Below are positions 11,135 through 23,028 of a stretch of DNA of 64,000 nt, one piece after another. This stretch comes from Rana temporaria (taxonomy: Eukaryota; Chordata; Amphibia; Anura; Ranidae). Position numbers and translations under genes: made by a program. The DNA lies in the NCBI RefSeq assembly GCF_905171775.1, contig NC_053490.1, forward strand, positions 155,502,469-155,566,468, written 5' to 3'. Position 1 is the first letter of the stretch. Every line of letters begins with the position of its first letter. The notes under the pieces were generated by a model. The model was given only the letters and a program-made list of their open reading frames with translations. It did not search any database and was not told where the DNA came from.

Positions 11135-11595
11135 AGCCAGAAAATTATTCTCTATATTTGCCAAAAATATATCTGACATTGTGTTTCTATCAGTATTCTT
11201 GCTAATCACTGTAAAAATTATTGAAAAAAATGTGAAAAAAATAAATAAATAATTTTTACTCCAAATTCTAAAAACATGTTTGACTCAAAAAATGTATCCT
11301 TTTTTGTGGAGTAAGGAAAAAACTAAAAATAAAAATGGTGACATCAAAAGATGAAAAATGAGTGGCTTCTTATTTCTCGACTCAATACCCAGTTTGTAGA
11401 TGAGTGAATAATGTGCAATTGTGGTTATTTACTAAATCTGCCTAACTTAAATTGGCACTAGAAGTGCACTAGTTAGTTTGAGAACCAGGAAGACAGAAAA
11501 AAAGAGAAAAAGCAATAATGACAAACAACTGTATAAAGTCCAATGGTCAAATTATTTATTAGTTCTGTGAATATTTCTTTCTTTTGGGGGCCGAA
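10539..11595. repeat. A/T-rich stretch with (TG)n(TA)n
   Basis: A-rich and T-rich non-coding sequence containing a TG run and a TA run at about 11044-11130. Open frames here are artefacts of the simple repeats. No gene seen. Confidence 0.8.
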
Positions 11596-13301
11596 TTAGA
11601 AAGAAATATGATCTGGCATAGCAATGGCCCCCCGACCCATGAAGTACTCAACATATTTGTCGCGTACCTCACGAGCAGATAGGGGGGCCAAGCCAGCGCG
11701 ACCAGTGTCCAGCCAAGGAATGTTATCTGAGGGTAGTCCTGCCTCAGAGCCCATGGGGGGTAGGTACGACTGGGAGTGCCTGCGTAGAAAATTGTGCAAA
11801 ATGCAACAGGCAAATACAATGGTGTTCAATTTATATTCCGCCAAGAGTATCGCTGTCAGGAACAGGCGGAACCGGTTGGTGAGGATCCCAAAGGCATTCT
11901 CGACTACCCTCCGAGCCCTGGCCAACCGATAATTGAACACCCTCCTCTCTGAGGTGAGGGTCCTCTGGGGAAAAGGCAGCATGAGGTTAGGTCCAAGCCC
12001 GAAAGCTTCGTCCACTAGAAACACAAACGGAAGTCCTTCAACATTATCTTCATCTGGTGGCAATGCCAGACCACCAGCTTGGAGACGACTGTAGAATTCT
12101 GTCCGTGCGAATACTCCCCCATCTGACAGCCGGCCGTACTTCCCCACATCCACATATAGAAACTCATACTGTGCCGACACCACCGCCATCAACACAATAC
12201 TATGATAACCCTTGTAGCTATAATAGTAGGACCCCGAGTGGGGTGGGGGCACTATGCGGACGTGTTTCCCATCTATTGCTCCACCGCAGTTAGGAAAATC
12301 ACACCGCTGGGCAAATTGGGAAGCCACAGACTGCCATTCCTGTGGTGTGGAGGGTAGCTGTGGGGACAAACAAAAAAAGAGATTTAGTACTTTGGCACAT
12401 AAACATTGCAAACATAATCCTACAAGCATCCTTGTGCAACTTCACAGTTTTCAAATAGCATTTTCAAATTGTGAAGGGAGAATTTCGGGGCACAAATATA
12501 TAGGCCCACTTAATTAATAAGAGACTCCACAGCCCTCTGATGGGGACAAAAACACTTCTAAGGGGGGGTGGGGGGTGTTTAAACTGTTTAAAAATTAAAA
12601 ATATTAGCTACAAATAGGCAAGGTGGGGGTTGGCCCTAGGATAGCATGCTGGACAGGTTAATATTGGGTAAGGTACAAATATGCAGGTAGGCCAAGAAAA
12701 AGAACATGGAAAGCTTATATCAACATGCATAGGGAGAAAAGGGAACGTTAGTTAAACACACAGCATATCTGGGAAATAAAATAAATAGTTAGTTGCCCAC
12801 ATTATTAAAGCCAGATTGTGAGGGTAAAATGAGGAAAATTACCTTAATATAGTCCTCCTGCAGAACTCTGATGATGGCAGAACACGTGTCCGGTATGATG
12901 ACCCCAAGCGCCTGCGGAGAGATGCCTGTCGAGAACTTGAGGTCCTGCAGGCTCCTCCCAGTCGCCAGGTACCGCAACGTGGCAATAAGCCTCTGCTCGG
13001 CCGTGATGGCTTGGCGCATCACAGTGTCCTGCCTCGTGATATAGGGGGACAGAAGATCCAGCAGACTGTTGAATACGGGGTCCGTCATGCGGAGAAAGTT
13101 CCTATAGTCATTAGGATTATTCTCCTGGATTTCCCTAAGCAGAGGCATATGAGAGAACTGGTCACGCTGGCGCAACCAATTCTTGGTCCAGGAACGCCTC
13201 CTCCCCCTGTTCCTGGCCAAACTACTGGAATGATGAACATATCCAGCAGCCATCCCATAAACAGCACCAACTCGCGAAAATTGACGCTGCTGCTCCATCA
13301 T
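11596..13301 (-). CDS. PIF/Harbinger DDE transposase, two exons, apparently intact
   Basis: Exon 1 (13301-12843) begins MMEQQRQFSRVG and encodes the N-terminal helical part, including LRYLATGRSLQDLKFSTGIS. It ends DYIK with a donor AAG|GTAATT. The acceptor TGTCCCCACAG|CTACCC opens exon 2 (12357-11596), which continues in the same phase; the joined product is about 406 residues. Exon 2 carries the HARBI1-type nuclease: first Asp in GGAIDGKHV (about residue 182), second in FVFLVDEAFGLG (about 268), and Glu in RRVVENAFGILTNRFR (about 305), followed by FACCILHNFLRR. The length fits the family and no stop or frameshift was seen. It cuts at TIRs and targets TWA sites. It could in principle also move the MITEs in this window that share CGTACACACGA termini. 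Confidence 0.88.
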
Positions 13302-13789
13302 GGCTTCAAACCGGCCGGCTGGTCAGTCAAGAACACACTCCAACAGAAAGCACAATCAAATCCAGCGGTACCTGCAAAGAACGCGCGACAAATAGATACG
13401 AGCGCACAGTACGAAACTGCAAAGCAGAACGAACTGCACGCCTGTACCCGAATGCCAACTACGAACCCACAAGCGCACGCACTGAACCCGAAAATACGAC
13501 CTGGTAAAGCACGGAGACCGAGAAGCGCGAATCAGCTCTATCCAAACCTTCACTAACACGAGCAAAGCCGCAACTAGCAAAAGCGGAACAGAGGGCGTCG
13601 CCATTGACTTTGGCCTTTCCCTTTATAGTGACATCAAACGTGGTTTACGTGCACGCGTTCTGGTCCGCCGGGAAATATGGTCCGCTGGTGTGTACAAGCC
13701 AGCGGGCCAAAAGACAAAACAGCCTTGTACGCCGGAAACTGCCCGTCGGACACTTTCCAGCGAACATGTTTGGTCGTTAGTACCCGGCC

Positions 13790-15054
13790 TAACTGTTTGA
13801 ACTGAGTGACATCATTAAGTCAGAGCATTCAATAGTTTTACAGCAAATTTGGATTCTGACTTTGTGCTTTGATTTATTTAGGCAAAGGGTCATATTAGCT
13901 TTTAGAAGTTTATTAAGTTTTCTGCAAAATTATGCTGTTGTTTATTAGAATACATTATTTGTATTTTTTATAATTCTGTACGTGGCTAATGTGTTTGTTA
14001 TTACTTCTTCAAATGCAAATAATACATGTCCATGTAAAAAAAAAAAAATAATAATAATAAAAACAAATTATACATCTAACCAGAATTAATCTTTATCATG
14101 GAAAATTTATTTTACAAGCTAATTGCTGAGTAATTGGTTTAAAATATTATCAATATTAGTATGTCAACCACATTTGCAAAGACATTGATCAATGTAAAGA
14201 GACATATATTGATATTCAGATACACTGAGCAGATTGAAGAGATCTAAACCAACTATTATTTTATAGAAAAACTCTATTGTACACATGAACCCAATATTAC
14301 TGAACTATATATACTCATGAATAATGTATAAGTAGTGAATATTTATTAAACATTCCAAGAATGCCCTTCAGAGAAATCAAACTTTTAAAGCACTTTCCAA
14401 GATAACGCATTGCTGTAATGGAAATATTAAGTGTAATACAAGTCAGTGTTGTGTTAACTAATCATATAATGGAAGGAGTTATGTTTTTTTTTATTTATTT
14501 TTTAGCCTTTTTATTCTATTGTATAATAATTGTTTTTTAATACTACTGCAGAAAAAAAAAACTATTGTACATATACCTTACTTTAAAATGTTATAGATGT
14601 CTGGGGTCATCTTTCAATACACACATTCCATGGATTCCATTGGATTAGACAACAGACAATCTATTAAACTCCCCAGACAGCTGTAATTGAACTATGGAGA
14701 CACAATTTGAAATTTTAAGCTGAGAGTTTACTGTTATCTAATCTCCTATTAATGACAATAAAATCAATTGTGAGGGGCAAAACATTAATTAGCGGTTCAA
14801 AAATGTATCCTAATTCTCATCTCTTAGTAATGTCTTTAAAGTAATTTCATTGGTGTCTACATATGCATGCATTCATTACAGGTAAGAAAAAAAGGTCTGG
14901 ATATTTTCATAATATTCAGTGCCATAACACTATCCAAAATGTTCTAAAAACACTTTTTGTGTGATGGTGTGATGGATCTTCTAAGCGCTTGCTTAGGATT
15001 GGGGCAGAGAAAACAGACACAAGGACCACCATAGTGTAGCATTAAAAACACTTT
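13790..15054. other. AT-rich intergenic sequence, no gene recognised
   Basis: Low-GC, apparently unique sequence with an A/ATA run at about 14034-14060. No repeat boundary, open frame or RNA gene is supported. Confidence 0.6.
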
Positions 15055-15725
15055 GGGCCAGATTCACAAAGAGTTACGCCGGCGTATCAGTAGATACGCC
15101 GACGTAACTCCGAATCTAAGCCTAAGCCTAAGGTACGACGGCCTGCGCCGTCGTATCTTAGGGTGCAATATGTACGCTGGCCGCTAGGTGGCGCTTCCAT
15201 TGCGGTCTGCATAGAATATGCAAATGAGTCGTTACGCCGATTCACGAACGTACGCTTGCCCGTCGCAGTAAATTTCCGCCGTTTCCATAAGAGATACGCG
15301 GCGTAAAGATAAACATGCCCCCTAGGTGGCGTATCCAATGTTAAGTATGGCCGTCGTTCCCGCGTCGAAATTTGAAAATTTTACGTTGTTTGCGTAAGTC
15401 GTCCGTGAATGCTGCTGGACGCCATTTATGTTAACGTCGAAACCAATGACGTCCTTGCGATTTCATTTACCGCAATGCACGTCAGGAAATTTTAGGGACG
15501 GCGCATGCGCAGTACATTCGGCGCGGGAAAGCTCCTAATTTAAACGATCCACGCCCCCTACCCGGATCATTTGAATTAGGCGGGCTTGCGCCGGGGGATT
15601 AACGCTACGCCACCGCAACTTTACAGGCAGGTGCTTTGTGAATCAAGCACTTGCCCGTAAAACTTGCGGCGGCCTAACGTAAATGCGATACGTTACACCG
15701 CCGCAGATCTACGTGAATCTGGCCC
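15055..15725. mobile_element. TIR element with GGGCCAGATTCAC ends (copy 1)
   Basis: The element starts GGGCCAGATTCACAAAG and ends GTGAATCTGGCCC, a clear terminal inverted repeat. The inside is CpG-rich and non-coding, with a hairpin near the left end (GAGTTACGCCGGCGTATC pairs with GATACGCCGACGTAACTC). A relative with the same terminal style lies at 58902-59611. The target duplication is not clear, so the superfamily is left open. Confidence 0.75.
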
Positions 15726-16644
15726 ACTATATAAAATATGTAAGTTGCACTCACAAGGGCAAGTAGGAGACAGGCAGGAGTGACAAGATTTGCAGCACCG
15801 GGGCTCAGCATATGACTGTGAGGGAAACCAACAGGTGCAGCCAAAATAAAGAGTGTAAGACACTGGGTGTCACTGTATAGAAGCTGGGACTCATCCCTCC
15901 AATCAGTAATGATGACAGGGTGTAGCCTCCTCTGCCTGGTGCCGACATAACTCAAGGAGCATGCACAGTCAATGGACAATAATCCAGGCATATCTGCATC
16001 TTCATTAGCCTATTTTCTTGTGTGTCATAAACCTTTGGTTTTTGGGATTGCATAGCAGTCCTACAACCCCAGACATATAGGTCAGTTTTCACTAGACTTA
16101 TGCTCTGGAGTACTTGATGGTCCAGCTTTACACCATGTTTCAGCTTTATATTTGGGGTACTAATTGCATGGTTAATGAAGTTATATCGCAACTTTGACAT
16201 CATTCATTATCCATTTGGTTTTACCATTTTTTTATTTACCATTTAGGGACTGCTTTGTGGATTGCTGTGGTCCCAGTGGATTTCTACTGGGCAATGTAAT
16301 TTATTCCCCTAATTTTAACTGCACTCTACATGCAGAATCCCATTGTATGTAATTGTGCCCATTCACATTTTAATGCTTAATGTCCTGTATCCTAATAGAC
16401 TTTTTTGACCCCATAGAATTCAATAGGAGCATCTGTAAATTCACAACACATGTGGTTTTGCATGATTTTTGTGTACAGTTTATGTGCATGTTTACAGTAT
16501 ATGCCTGAAGAATGCCCATCCACCTCTGAAACTGTTCTCTTTCTCTTGCTCAGCCCAAGATACAAACACCTGAAGTTTATAATACAGGGTATGTTGATTT
16601 TGATCATTATTAGTGCTCATGGCATGTGGCCAATAAATACTAGT
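15726..16644. other. Intergenic sequence, nothing recognised
   Basis: No repeat structure or credible coding sequence was found. The short open frames lack codon or domain signal. Confidence 0.5.
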
Positions 16645-17045
16645 GGGCACTAAATTGCAAGGATACTGGATTATTTAGTTTGTATGGAGAACAATCTGGC
16701 CTCTAGATGGGATGGTACTTGACACTAAACTGCCAGGGTACTGCATTGTTTAGTTTGTATGAAGAGGGATCTGGCCTCTTGATCCAGCTTAACACTAAAT
16801 TCCCAGGATACTGGATTGTTTTGTTTTTATGAAGAGGGATCTGGCCTCTTGATCCAGCTTAACACTAAACTCCCAGGATACTGGATTGTTTAGTTGGACG
16901 AAGAACAACTTGGCATTTAGATGGTGCTTGACACCAAACTGCCAAGATACTGGATTGTTTAGTTTTTATGAAGTGTGAGCTACCTTCTAGATGGTGCTTA
17001 AAACTAAACTGCCAGGATACTAGATTGTTTAGTTTGCATATAAAA
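16645..17045. repeat. Tandem array, about 70-bp unit, six copies
   Basis: Each unit contains CCAGGATACTGGATTGTTTA, then GTTTTTATGAAGAGGGATC or a variant, then a GATGGTGCTTAACACTAAAC-like end. The copies are diverged, and the middle two are the most alike. Non-coding. Confidence 0.85.
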
Positions 17046-17223
17046 GCAAAAGCAAGCGGTGCCTCTGCATCTACAGTAAGTGCAGACAATCACATTCTAT
17101 TACAAAATGCTCTCACAGGATTGCAGATTAAAAGTAACATAGAGATAGTTCATGTTCCGTGGTCCCATCCGAGTGGGGAGCTGGGGGTCTGTAGAAGGAG
17201 CATGCATTCTCCACCATATACAG

Positions 17224-17239
17224 TGTGTGTGTGTGTGTA

Positions 17240-17316
<77 letters not shown>
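17224..17316. repeat. (TG)n(TA)n microsatellite
   Basis: A short GTGTGT run passes into about 40 TA repeats. It borders a Tc1-like terminus, whose TA target would be found in such a tract. Confidence 0.95.
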
Positions 17317-17427
17317 TACAGACCTAAAGTTTGGACACACCTTCTCATTCAAAGAGTTTTCTTTATTTTCATGACTATGAAAATTGTAGATTCACACTGA
17401 AGGCATCAAAACTACGAATTAACACAT
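17317..17427. mobile_element. Tc1/mariner terminal fragment
   Basis: TACAGACCTAAAGTTTGGAC and the continuing ACACCTTCTCATTCAAAGAG match a Tc1-like inverted terminal repeat that I recall from fish and amphibian genomes. Only about 110 bp remain before the match is lost after AATTAACACAT. No transposase is present. The TA-rich left flank fits TA target preference. Identification rests on recall and should be checked by search. Confidence 0.65.
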
Positions 17428-18954
17428 CTTTCTCATTTTGTATCATCGTTGATGGAGAGTGATAAAAGTCTGTGACTTCTCTGGGGATTCAAGACATAAA
17501 ACTGATTAACATTTCTCTATTGCATCCACAGTCAGAGCATCAGCCCTCAGACTCTGCTGCTACCCCAGTCTCTGTATTTTTAGTTCACATACATATTGTA
17601 ACTAAAGATGGACAGAATACCCCCCTTTTGGGCATGCAGCAGAACTCCCGACAGGGAAAAATTTCTAACCCGAATGGGTTTAAAGTCTATGGGATACGAA
17701 AAGAAAAAATCAAAGGTGTCCATTTTGAAGGCTTATATGTAAGTAATTGGCTATACAAGGTGTATAGGGGTTGGGGTACTGCCTTGGGGGACATGTACCA
17801 ATGCAAATTTGTTTAAAAAAATATTTTTTTCAGGAGCAGTGATTTTAATGATGCTTAAAGTGCAACAATAAAAACAAAAAAAGCCTGTATTTTAAATTAC
17901 CTGTAAATGGCACATATGTAGAATGCTGCAGCAAAAATGAAAATTCTAAACAAAAACAGTCAAATTACATTTAAATTGACTTGTGCTTGCAATTGCTGGC
18001 AATGGGGTCTGGTATGGATTTGAAGGGAAACCCAACGCCAATATAAAAAAAAAATGACATGTGGCCCCCAAAATCCCCTACCCGAGCAATCAGCCTGGCA
18101 GGTCAGGAAAAGGGTTGGATGAGTGAGCAACCTCCACCCCAAAGCACCTTGACGCCATGTTGATGGGGACAAGGGCCTCTTCCCAATAACCCTGGGAGGT
18201 GGTTGTCGGGGTCTGCGGTTGGGGGCGTATTGGAATCTTGAAGTCCCCTTTAAAAAGGGGGTCCCCAGCTCCCACCCCCCATGTGAATGGGCACATTGTA
18301 CCCCCACCAATTCACCAGAAAAGTATCAAAAATTTAAAAACCACAAGAGACAGTGTGCAGACAGTATTTTTTTTTGTTTTATGAGATGTATCCATAATAT
18401 TTTTATTGATATTTTTATGATTATTATCATGTCCATTATCATTATCTACTGTATATATCAATGTTCATATTCATGTACTGGTTGGTGTGTATATACGTTT
18501 ACGTTACTGTGCTTTTGTGGTTATTCAAAGTTCAATTTGTATGAGTTATGCCTGAAACATGAATTCCTTTTTGTGAGGAGTTGTTTCCTGGGTTGTAGCC
18601 TTGGTGGTATCGTGAGTTGGCTTCAGTTTTCTGGCAGGACACCTCTGTAACCAGGAGGTAGCTGGGTATCGCATGACAGGTATTTCCAACTGCCATACAC
18701 TGTGCTTCTACATTCCTGTCGGCATTGGATGTTCGGTGCTGTATCATCCTTCTCCCCCCTTGATTGTCACTAGACGAGAGGCTGGCTGTCCTTCCTTCCA
18801 CAACATCACGCAGCTGCCCTTGGATGCTGGATGATTCATTCCCTGACAGGGACGGGCTGAACAACACCCCCCAGTTTGGTTCGAACCAGAACACATTGAA
18901 CTGGCCAAAAAGTTCTAGCAAACATGCAAAGTCTAGTCTATAAGAAATAAACAT
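17428..18954 (+). repeat. Dispersed frog repeat copy (17640-18320) and flank
   Basis: The part containing GAAGGCTTATATGTAAGTAA, GGGACATGTACCAATGC and AGGAGCAGTGATTTTAAT recurs in the same order at about 18960-19130. The part with CACCTTGACGCCATGTTGATG and GGTGGTTGTCGGGGTCTGCGG recurs at 19480-19545. From 18321 to 18954 I see no gene or clear repeat. Confidence 0.6.
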
Positions 18955-19817
18955 GAAATATCAAAAGTCCTAATTGTAAAGGCTTATATGCAAATTATTG
19001 CCATAAAAAGTGTATGGGGACCTGGGTACTGCCCTGAAGGACATGTATCAATGCAAATTAAGTTTTTTTTAAATGATCATTTTTAAAGGAGCAGTGATTT
19101 TATTAATGCTTAAAGTGAAACAATAACAATTAAATATTCCTTTAAATACCGTGCCTTAGGGGACCCCTTAGTCTGCCTGTAAAGTGGGGCATATGTGCGA
19201 TGTCTAGAACATGCTGCAGCAATAATGACATTTCTAAAGGAAACCATGTAATTTAAACTTGCTCGCGGCTGTAATGTATTGCCAGCTCCTGAAAAAAAAA
19301 ACAGCATGCCCCTCAGTCCATACCCGGCCCTTTGGGTCTGGTATGAATTATAAGGCAAACTCCACATCCAAGTAAAAAAAAAGAGTGTGGGGTCCCCCCT
19401 AAATCAATACCAGACCCTTATGCGAACATGCAGCCTGGCAGGTCAGGAAAAGGGGGGGACGAGCGAGCGTCCCCAACTTCTAAGCACCTTGGGGACAAGG
19501 GCCTCTTCTCAATAACCATGGATGGTGGTTGTCGGGGTCTGCGGATGGGGGGCTTATCAGAATCAGGAAACGACCTTTAACAAGGGGGCCCCAGATCCCA
19601 TTCCACCTGCATTTTTGCTATTTTTTGGGTCCATCGGGCGCAGTGATTGGTGGTGGATTTACATCACGGGACACCTTTATTTTCTTTTTTAATAAAGGAC
19701 TCTATTGTCTCTTGTTCTCTCTTGTGGTTTTTACACTTTTTTGGTGAATGGGTAGGGTTACAATGTACTCAATACCCATTCACATAGGGAGGGGACAGGA
19801 TATGGGGGCCCCCTTGT
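18955..19817 (+). repeat. Second direct copy of the dispersed frog repeat
   Basis: The same block order as at 17640-18320, in the same orientation but diverged. It extends further right to GGTGAATGGGTAGGG and GGGGGCCCCCTTGTTAA, as does the inverted copy at 3860-4369. No coding sequence is visible. Confidence 0.6.
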
Positions 19818-20445
19818 TAAGGCTGTGCTGATGGGCACTGGTGATGCTGCATTGATGGACACTGTTGAGGCTGCGTTGATGAGCACTGGTGAGGCTGCAT
19901 TGATGGGCACTGATCAGGCTGCATTGATGGGCACTGGTGATGCTGCATTGATGGGCACTGGTGAGGCTGCATTAATGGGCACTGGTGAGGCTGTAAAGAT
20001 AAGCACTGATTAGGCTGCATTGGTGGGCACTGGTGAGGCTGTGCTGATGGGCACTGGTAAGGCTATGCTGATGGGCACTGGTGAGGCTGCACTGATGGGC
20101 ACTGATCAGGCTGCATTGATGAGGCTGCATTAATGGACACTGATGAGGCTGCATTGATGGGCACTGATCAGGCTGCATTGATGAGGCTGCATTAATGGAC
20201 ACTGATGAGGCTGCATTGATATGCACTGGTGAGGCTGCATTGATGGGCACTGATGAGGCAACACTGATGAGGTGGCACTGATAAGATGGCACTGATGGGC
20301 ACTGATGATGCTTCACTGGTGAGCACTTATAGGTTGCACTGATGGGCATTGATAGGCTTTATTTATGGGCACTCATGAGCACTAATTAGCTGCATCAGTG
20401 GGTACTGATGAGGCTGCATTGATGGACACTGATTATGTTGTTATT
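19818..20445. repeat. Minisatellite with 24-bp unit
   Basis: About 25 copies of GCTGCATTGATGGGCACTGA plus TCAG, with variants. The period of 24 keeps frames open on both strands, giving AALMGTGE-type peptides that are not genes. The core GATGGGCACTG also occurs, inverted, in the arrays inside the TTAA elements at 30755, 40950 and 54400. Confidence 0.95.
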
Positions 20446-20689
20446 TTTTTTTTGTAGCCTATTTCTGCATAATACATTTAACAGTGTAATTAAATGAGAT
20501 AATTTATGAGGGCATATTTATGGGCGGGGCATGATAGGGGTTGGGTGGGGCAACTGGTGGCGAGTAACCCCTAAGCCCTGGCTAGTAGCATTTGAAATTC
20601 TGAGCCCTTACTTACAGGCTACATTTACCAACAAGTATGTGACTAACCAAAGACATAGGTTTAAATTGTATGTTACCTAGAAAATCCCT
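20446..20689. other. Short flank before the DIRS element
   Basis: Non-coding, containing GGGCGGGGCATGATAGGGG. No structure resolved. Confidence 0.5.
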
Positions 20690-20905
20690 AATTATACATC
20701 AGACAGGAGGCTCGTATCTATGCATTAATCCTTCTTTATTAATGCTCACAGCAGAAAAGTAAAAACATCTTACTGTAATATTTAAAGAAAAAAACTGTAA
20801 GAACTACGTATCCCAGCAGCCCCTTGGCCTTAGCCACTCCCATCTTAGTGCCTATAAATGGGGCTGCCTTCTCCTGATTCTTCCTCTTTCTTTCTGCTCA
20901 CGGCA
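20690..20905 (+). repeat. DIRS left inverted terminal repeat with TATA box
   Basis: This matches the reverse complement of 26283-26528 almost exactly, except at the outer edge (GGAGGCTCGTATC against GGAGGCGAGTATC). It contains CCTATAAATGGGG, so TATAAA at 20853-20858 is a likely core promoter. The right repeat carries the same motif on the minus strand. Confidence 0.9.
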
Positions 20906-21657
20906 AAAGATAAGTAATGAATAATAATTTGTATTGAAATTTCCTTATGGATTAGAATATATAGATACTATAGATATTGATAATATTTTGAATATAATCG
21001 ATTAGCATTATTCGATTTATGTCATATGGTATTTTCCTGTATTATTGTTTTGTCCTGAGGGGTGCTGGCTGTCAGGTAATAGGTACAACTATCCTGATCC
21101 CGGCGCTACACATTCTTCCCCTGTGCCCTTCTGGCACGAACCCTCATCAGCGCCTGCACACTTGTCCTGAGACGCTGCGATAAGCAGCGTCCTTCATCCG
21201 CACCCACCCCTCCTCTCCCTCGATCGTACTCCCCGCGGCGCCATCTTACATCCTTCCTTCCCTCAGGAAGGTTTTCGCGCCGTAGAGGGGGGCGGACCCT
21301 CCGCCTCCCTGCGACCTATCCGCAGTGCCGCTCCCCCGTCCAATCGCGACGTGCGCGGGACTCGGGGGGGCGGAACTGCACCATTCTCCAACCTATTGGA
21401 GCGCTGGGGCCGTAGTCTCGCGAGACTTCGCCCTACAACGAGATCTGCAGGCTCTCCTCACCGCAAACTGTCAGCGCTGCTGTACGGAGGTTGAGCCTGT
21501 AGACGAGTGAGTCACCCTTCTCATACCCTGGGGAATTCTATTCCCCGACCACGGCCAACAGATTTACCCCACATAAATCTTCTGGGAATTTGATTCCTGA
21601 CAGCTTATTTAATTAATTAAAACGATTACCCTTATTAAGATCTACATTATTAGCAGC
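20906..21657 (+). other. DIRS 5' leader
   Basis: Non-coding sequence between the left terminal repeat and gag. GC-rich in the middle (21100-21400), AT-rich before the gag start. Confidence 0.7.
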
Positions 21658-23006
21658 ATGACAGAAGAGGGCTCCCTTCCCATCCCAGAGCAGGAGCTGC
21701 TGATAGAACCCACGCAGATGCTGAATGCTGCCCAACTTCAAGACATTATAAATAGGTCTATACAATCAGCGTTAGCTGCAGCTGCCACCGCTTCTAGAAC
21801 CAAGCCAACTCTGATCCCCCCTGAACCCATGCCACAGGCCACGGTACCGACCGTAAAAAAGGGGAAAGCTTCTCAAAAGAGGAAGCATACGGTGGCAGCC
21901 TATGACTCCCCGGCAGGGGAAGTAAATAATATGCTCAGAGCAGATCCCTACCCGGACTGCCACCCCACGCATCCGTCAGACCCCCTTCAACCCCTGGGCC
22001 TCAGGGAGTCATGTAAGAGGCATGGATCCGCAAAAAGGACCAAACCGGACTCGTATGTGTTAGAGTCAGACGACGAGTCGTCCGCTGAGTCGGCCGATTC
22101 CGAAGTCTCGGGGTCCGACTACAATGATGAGGATGCGGGGCACCGGCACTCCTACAGGATGCCAACCCTGACAACCAGGGCAAAGATATTATGGATGCCA
22201 TGGGTGAGCCACTGTTCAACCCTGACGCTATATCCCACCCACGCTCTGGGGATTGGTCCCCCCTTCCCCACGTAGCAGAGTACGTCGAGCTGTGGGCACG
22301 CAAATCACTGGAGAGGTCAAACCGCAACAAGCTTAGAGCGGAATGCCCCCGTCCCCACATACCTATGAAGGCTGTAAGTACACCCGAAGTGGACCCGATC
22401 CTAACAAAATATCTGCTAAAGACGGGAAAACTCCCGAAAAAAGGCATAGATCGGTCCTTTAAGAACATACAGGACCGCATCCTGGACCTATTCGGCCCTC
22501 TGACCAAGATCCTAAATCTGGCAGAACAAGCCGCGACCACTGGCCAACAGGTTGACCTGACTCAATTACGTGGCTGGGCCCAAAGGGCCATATGTCTGAC
22601 GGGCAACGCCAATACAGCCTGCTCCGTCGAGCGCAGACGCTCTATCCTCATGCGGCTCGATCCGCAACTGGCCCATCTAGCGGAATCCGAACCAGGCCCC
22701 GCAGCAGAGGGCATGTTATTTGGTGATTCTTTAATCAAAGACATCAATAAATTTGTAGGTATGTTTAATAGCCTGGATAAAGCTCAAACGTCCCTCAAAA
22801 AAGCGGGTAACGCTAGAGTTTTTCCCCGGGCCGGCAGAAGTAGGGGCCGTTCTGCCGGCCGCTATAACAACAGCAGACCTTTCCAGAGACCAGCTGCTCA
22901 ACCTCACTATAACCAGGCTCCCACCCCGTACACCACCACGGTGCAACCGGCACCGTTCTTCCCACCACGAGGCAGACCCTGGAGGGGACGCGGCCAGAGA
23001 GGATAA
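21658..23006 (+). pseudogene. DIRS gag-like gene with one frameshift
   Basis: The first frame (21658 on) begins MTEEGSLPIPEQELL and runs through a Lys-rich and then an acidic Ser/Asp/Glu stretch. From about 22140 the natural continuation is in another frame (DIMDAMGEPLFNPDA and onward), ending in an Arg/Gly-rich tail (GRSRGRSAGR, RGRPWRGRG) at 23006. The switch falls at a GGGG run at 22137-22140, which suggests loss of one G. Reading straight on gives a nonsense tail to 22275. The gag of DIRS elements binds RNA and forms particles. Programmed frameshifting is possible but less likely than a mutation. Confidence 0.75.
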
Positions 23007-23028
23007 CCTCGCTCCCGCCCGTATACCG

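Larger units (their letters stand above)
5333..13789. mobile_element. Long PIF/Harbinger transposon carrying three genes
   Basis: The left end GGCCCCGTACACACGACC and the complement of the right end GGCCGGGTACTAACGACC are similar, and both continue AAACATGT. Flanks are TTA on the left and TAA on the right, so the expected 3-bp duplication is imperfect. Inside are a two-exon DDE transposase (minus), a Myb/SANT-like gene (plus, convergent with the transposase) and a decayed MADF-like gene (minus). At 8.46 kb it is long for the superfamily. That the MADF-like part belongs to the same element is inferred from its lying between the ends. Confidence 0.75.

Noticed and set aside
13011..13556. 181-codon plus-strand frame at the Harbinger right end
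   Set aside because: Opposite the transposase first exon and running into the terminal region; no domain.
17128..17400. Tyr/Ile repeat peptides at TA microsatellites (also 11046, 26852, 37047)
   Set aside because: Direct translation of TA repeats.
19817..20349. Open frames rich in AALMGTGE or QPHQCPSMQ repeats
   Set aside because: Translation of a 24-bp minisatellite; open on both strands.
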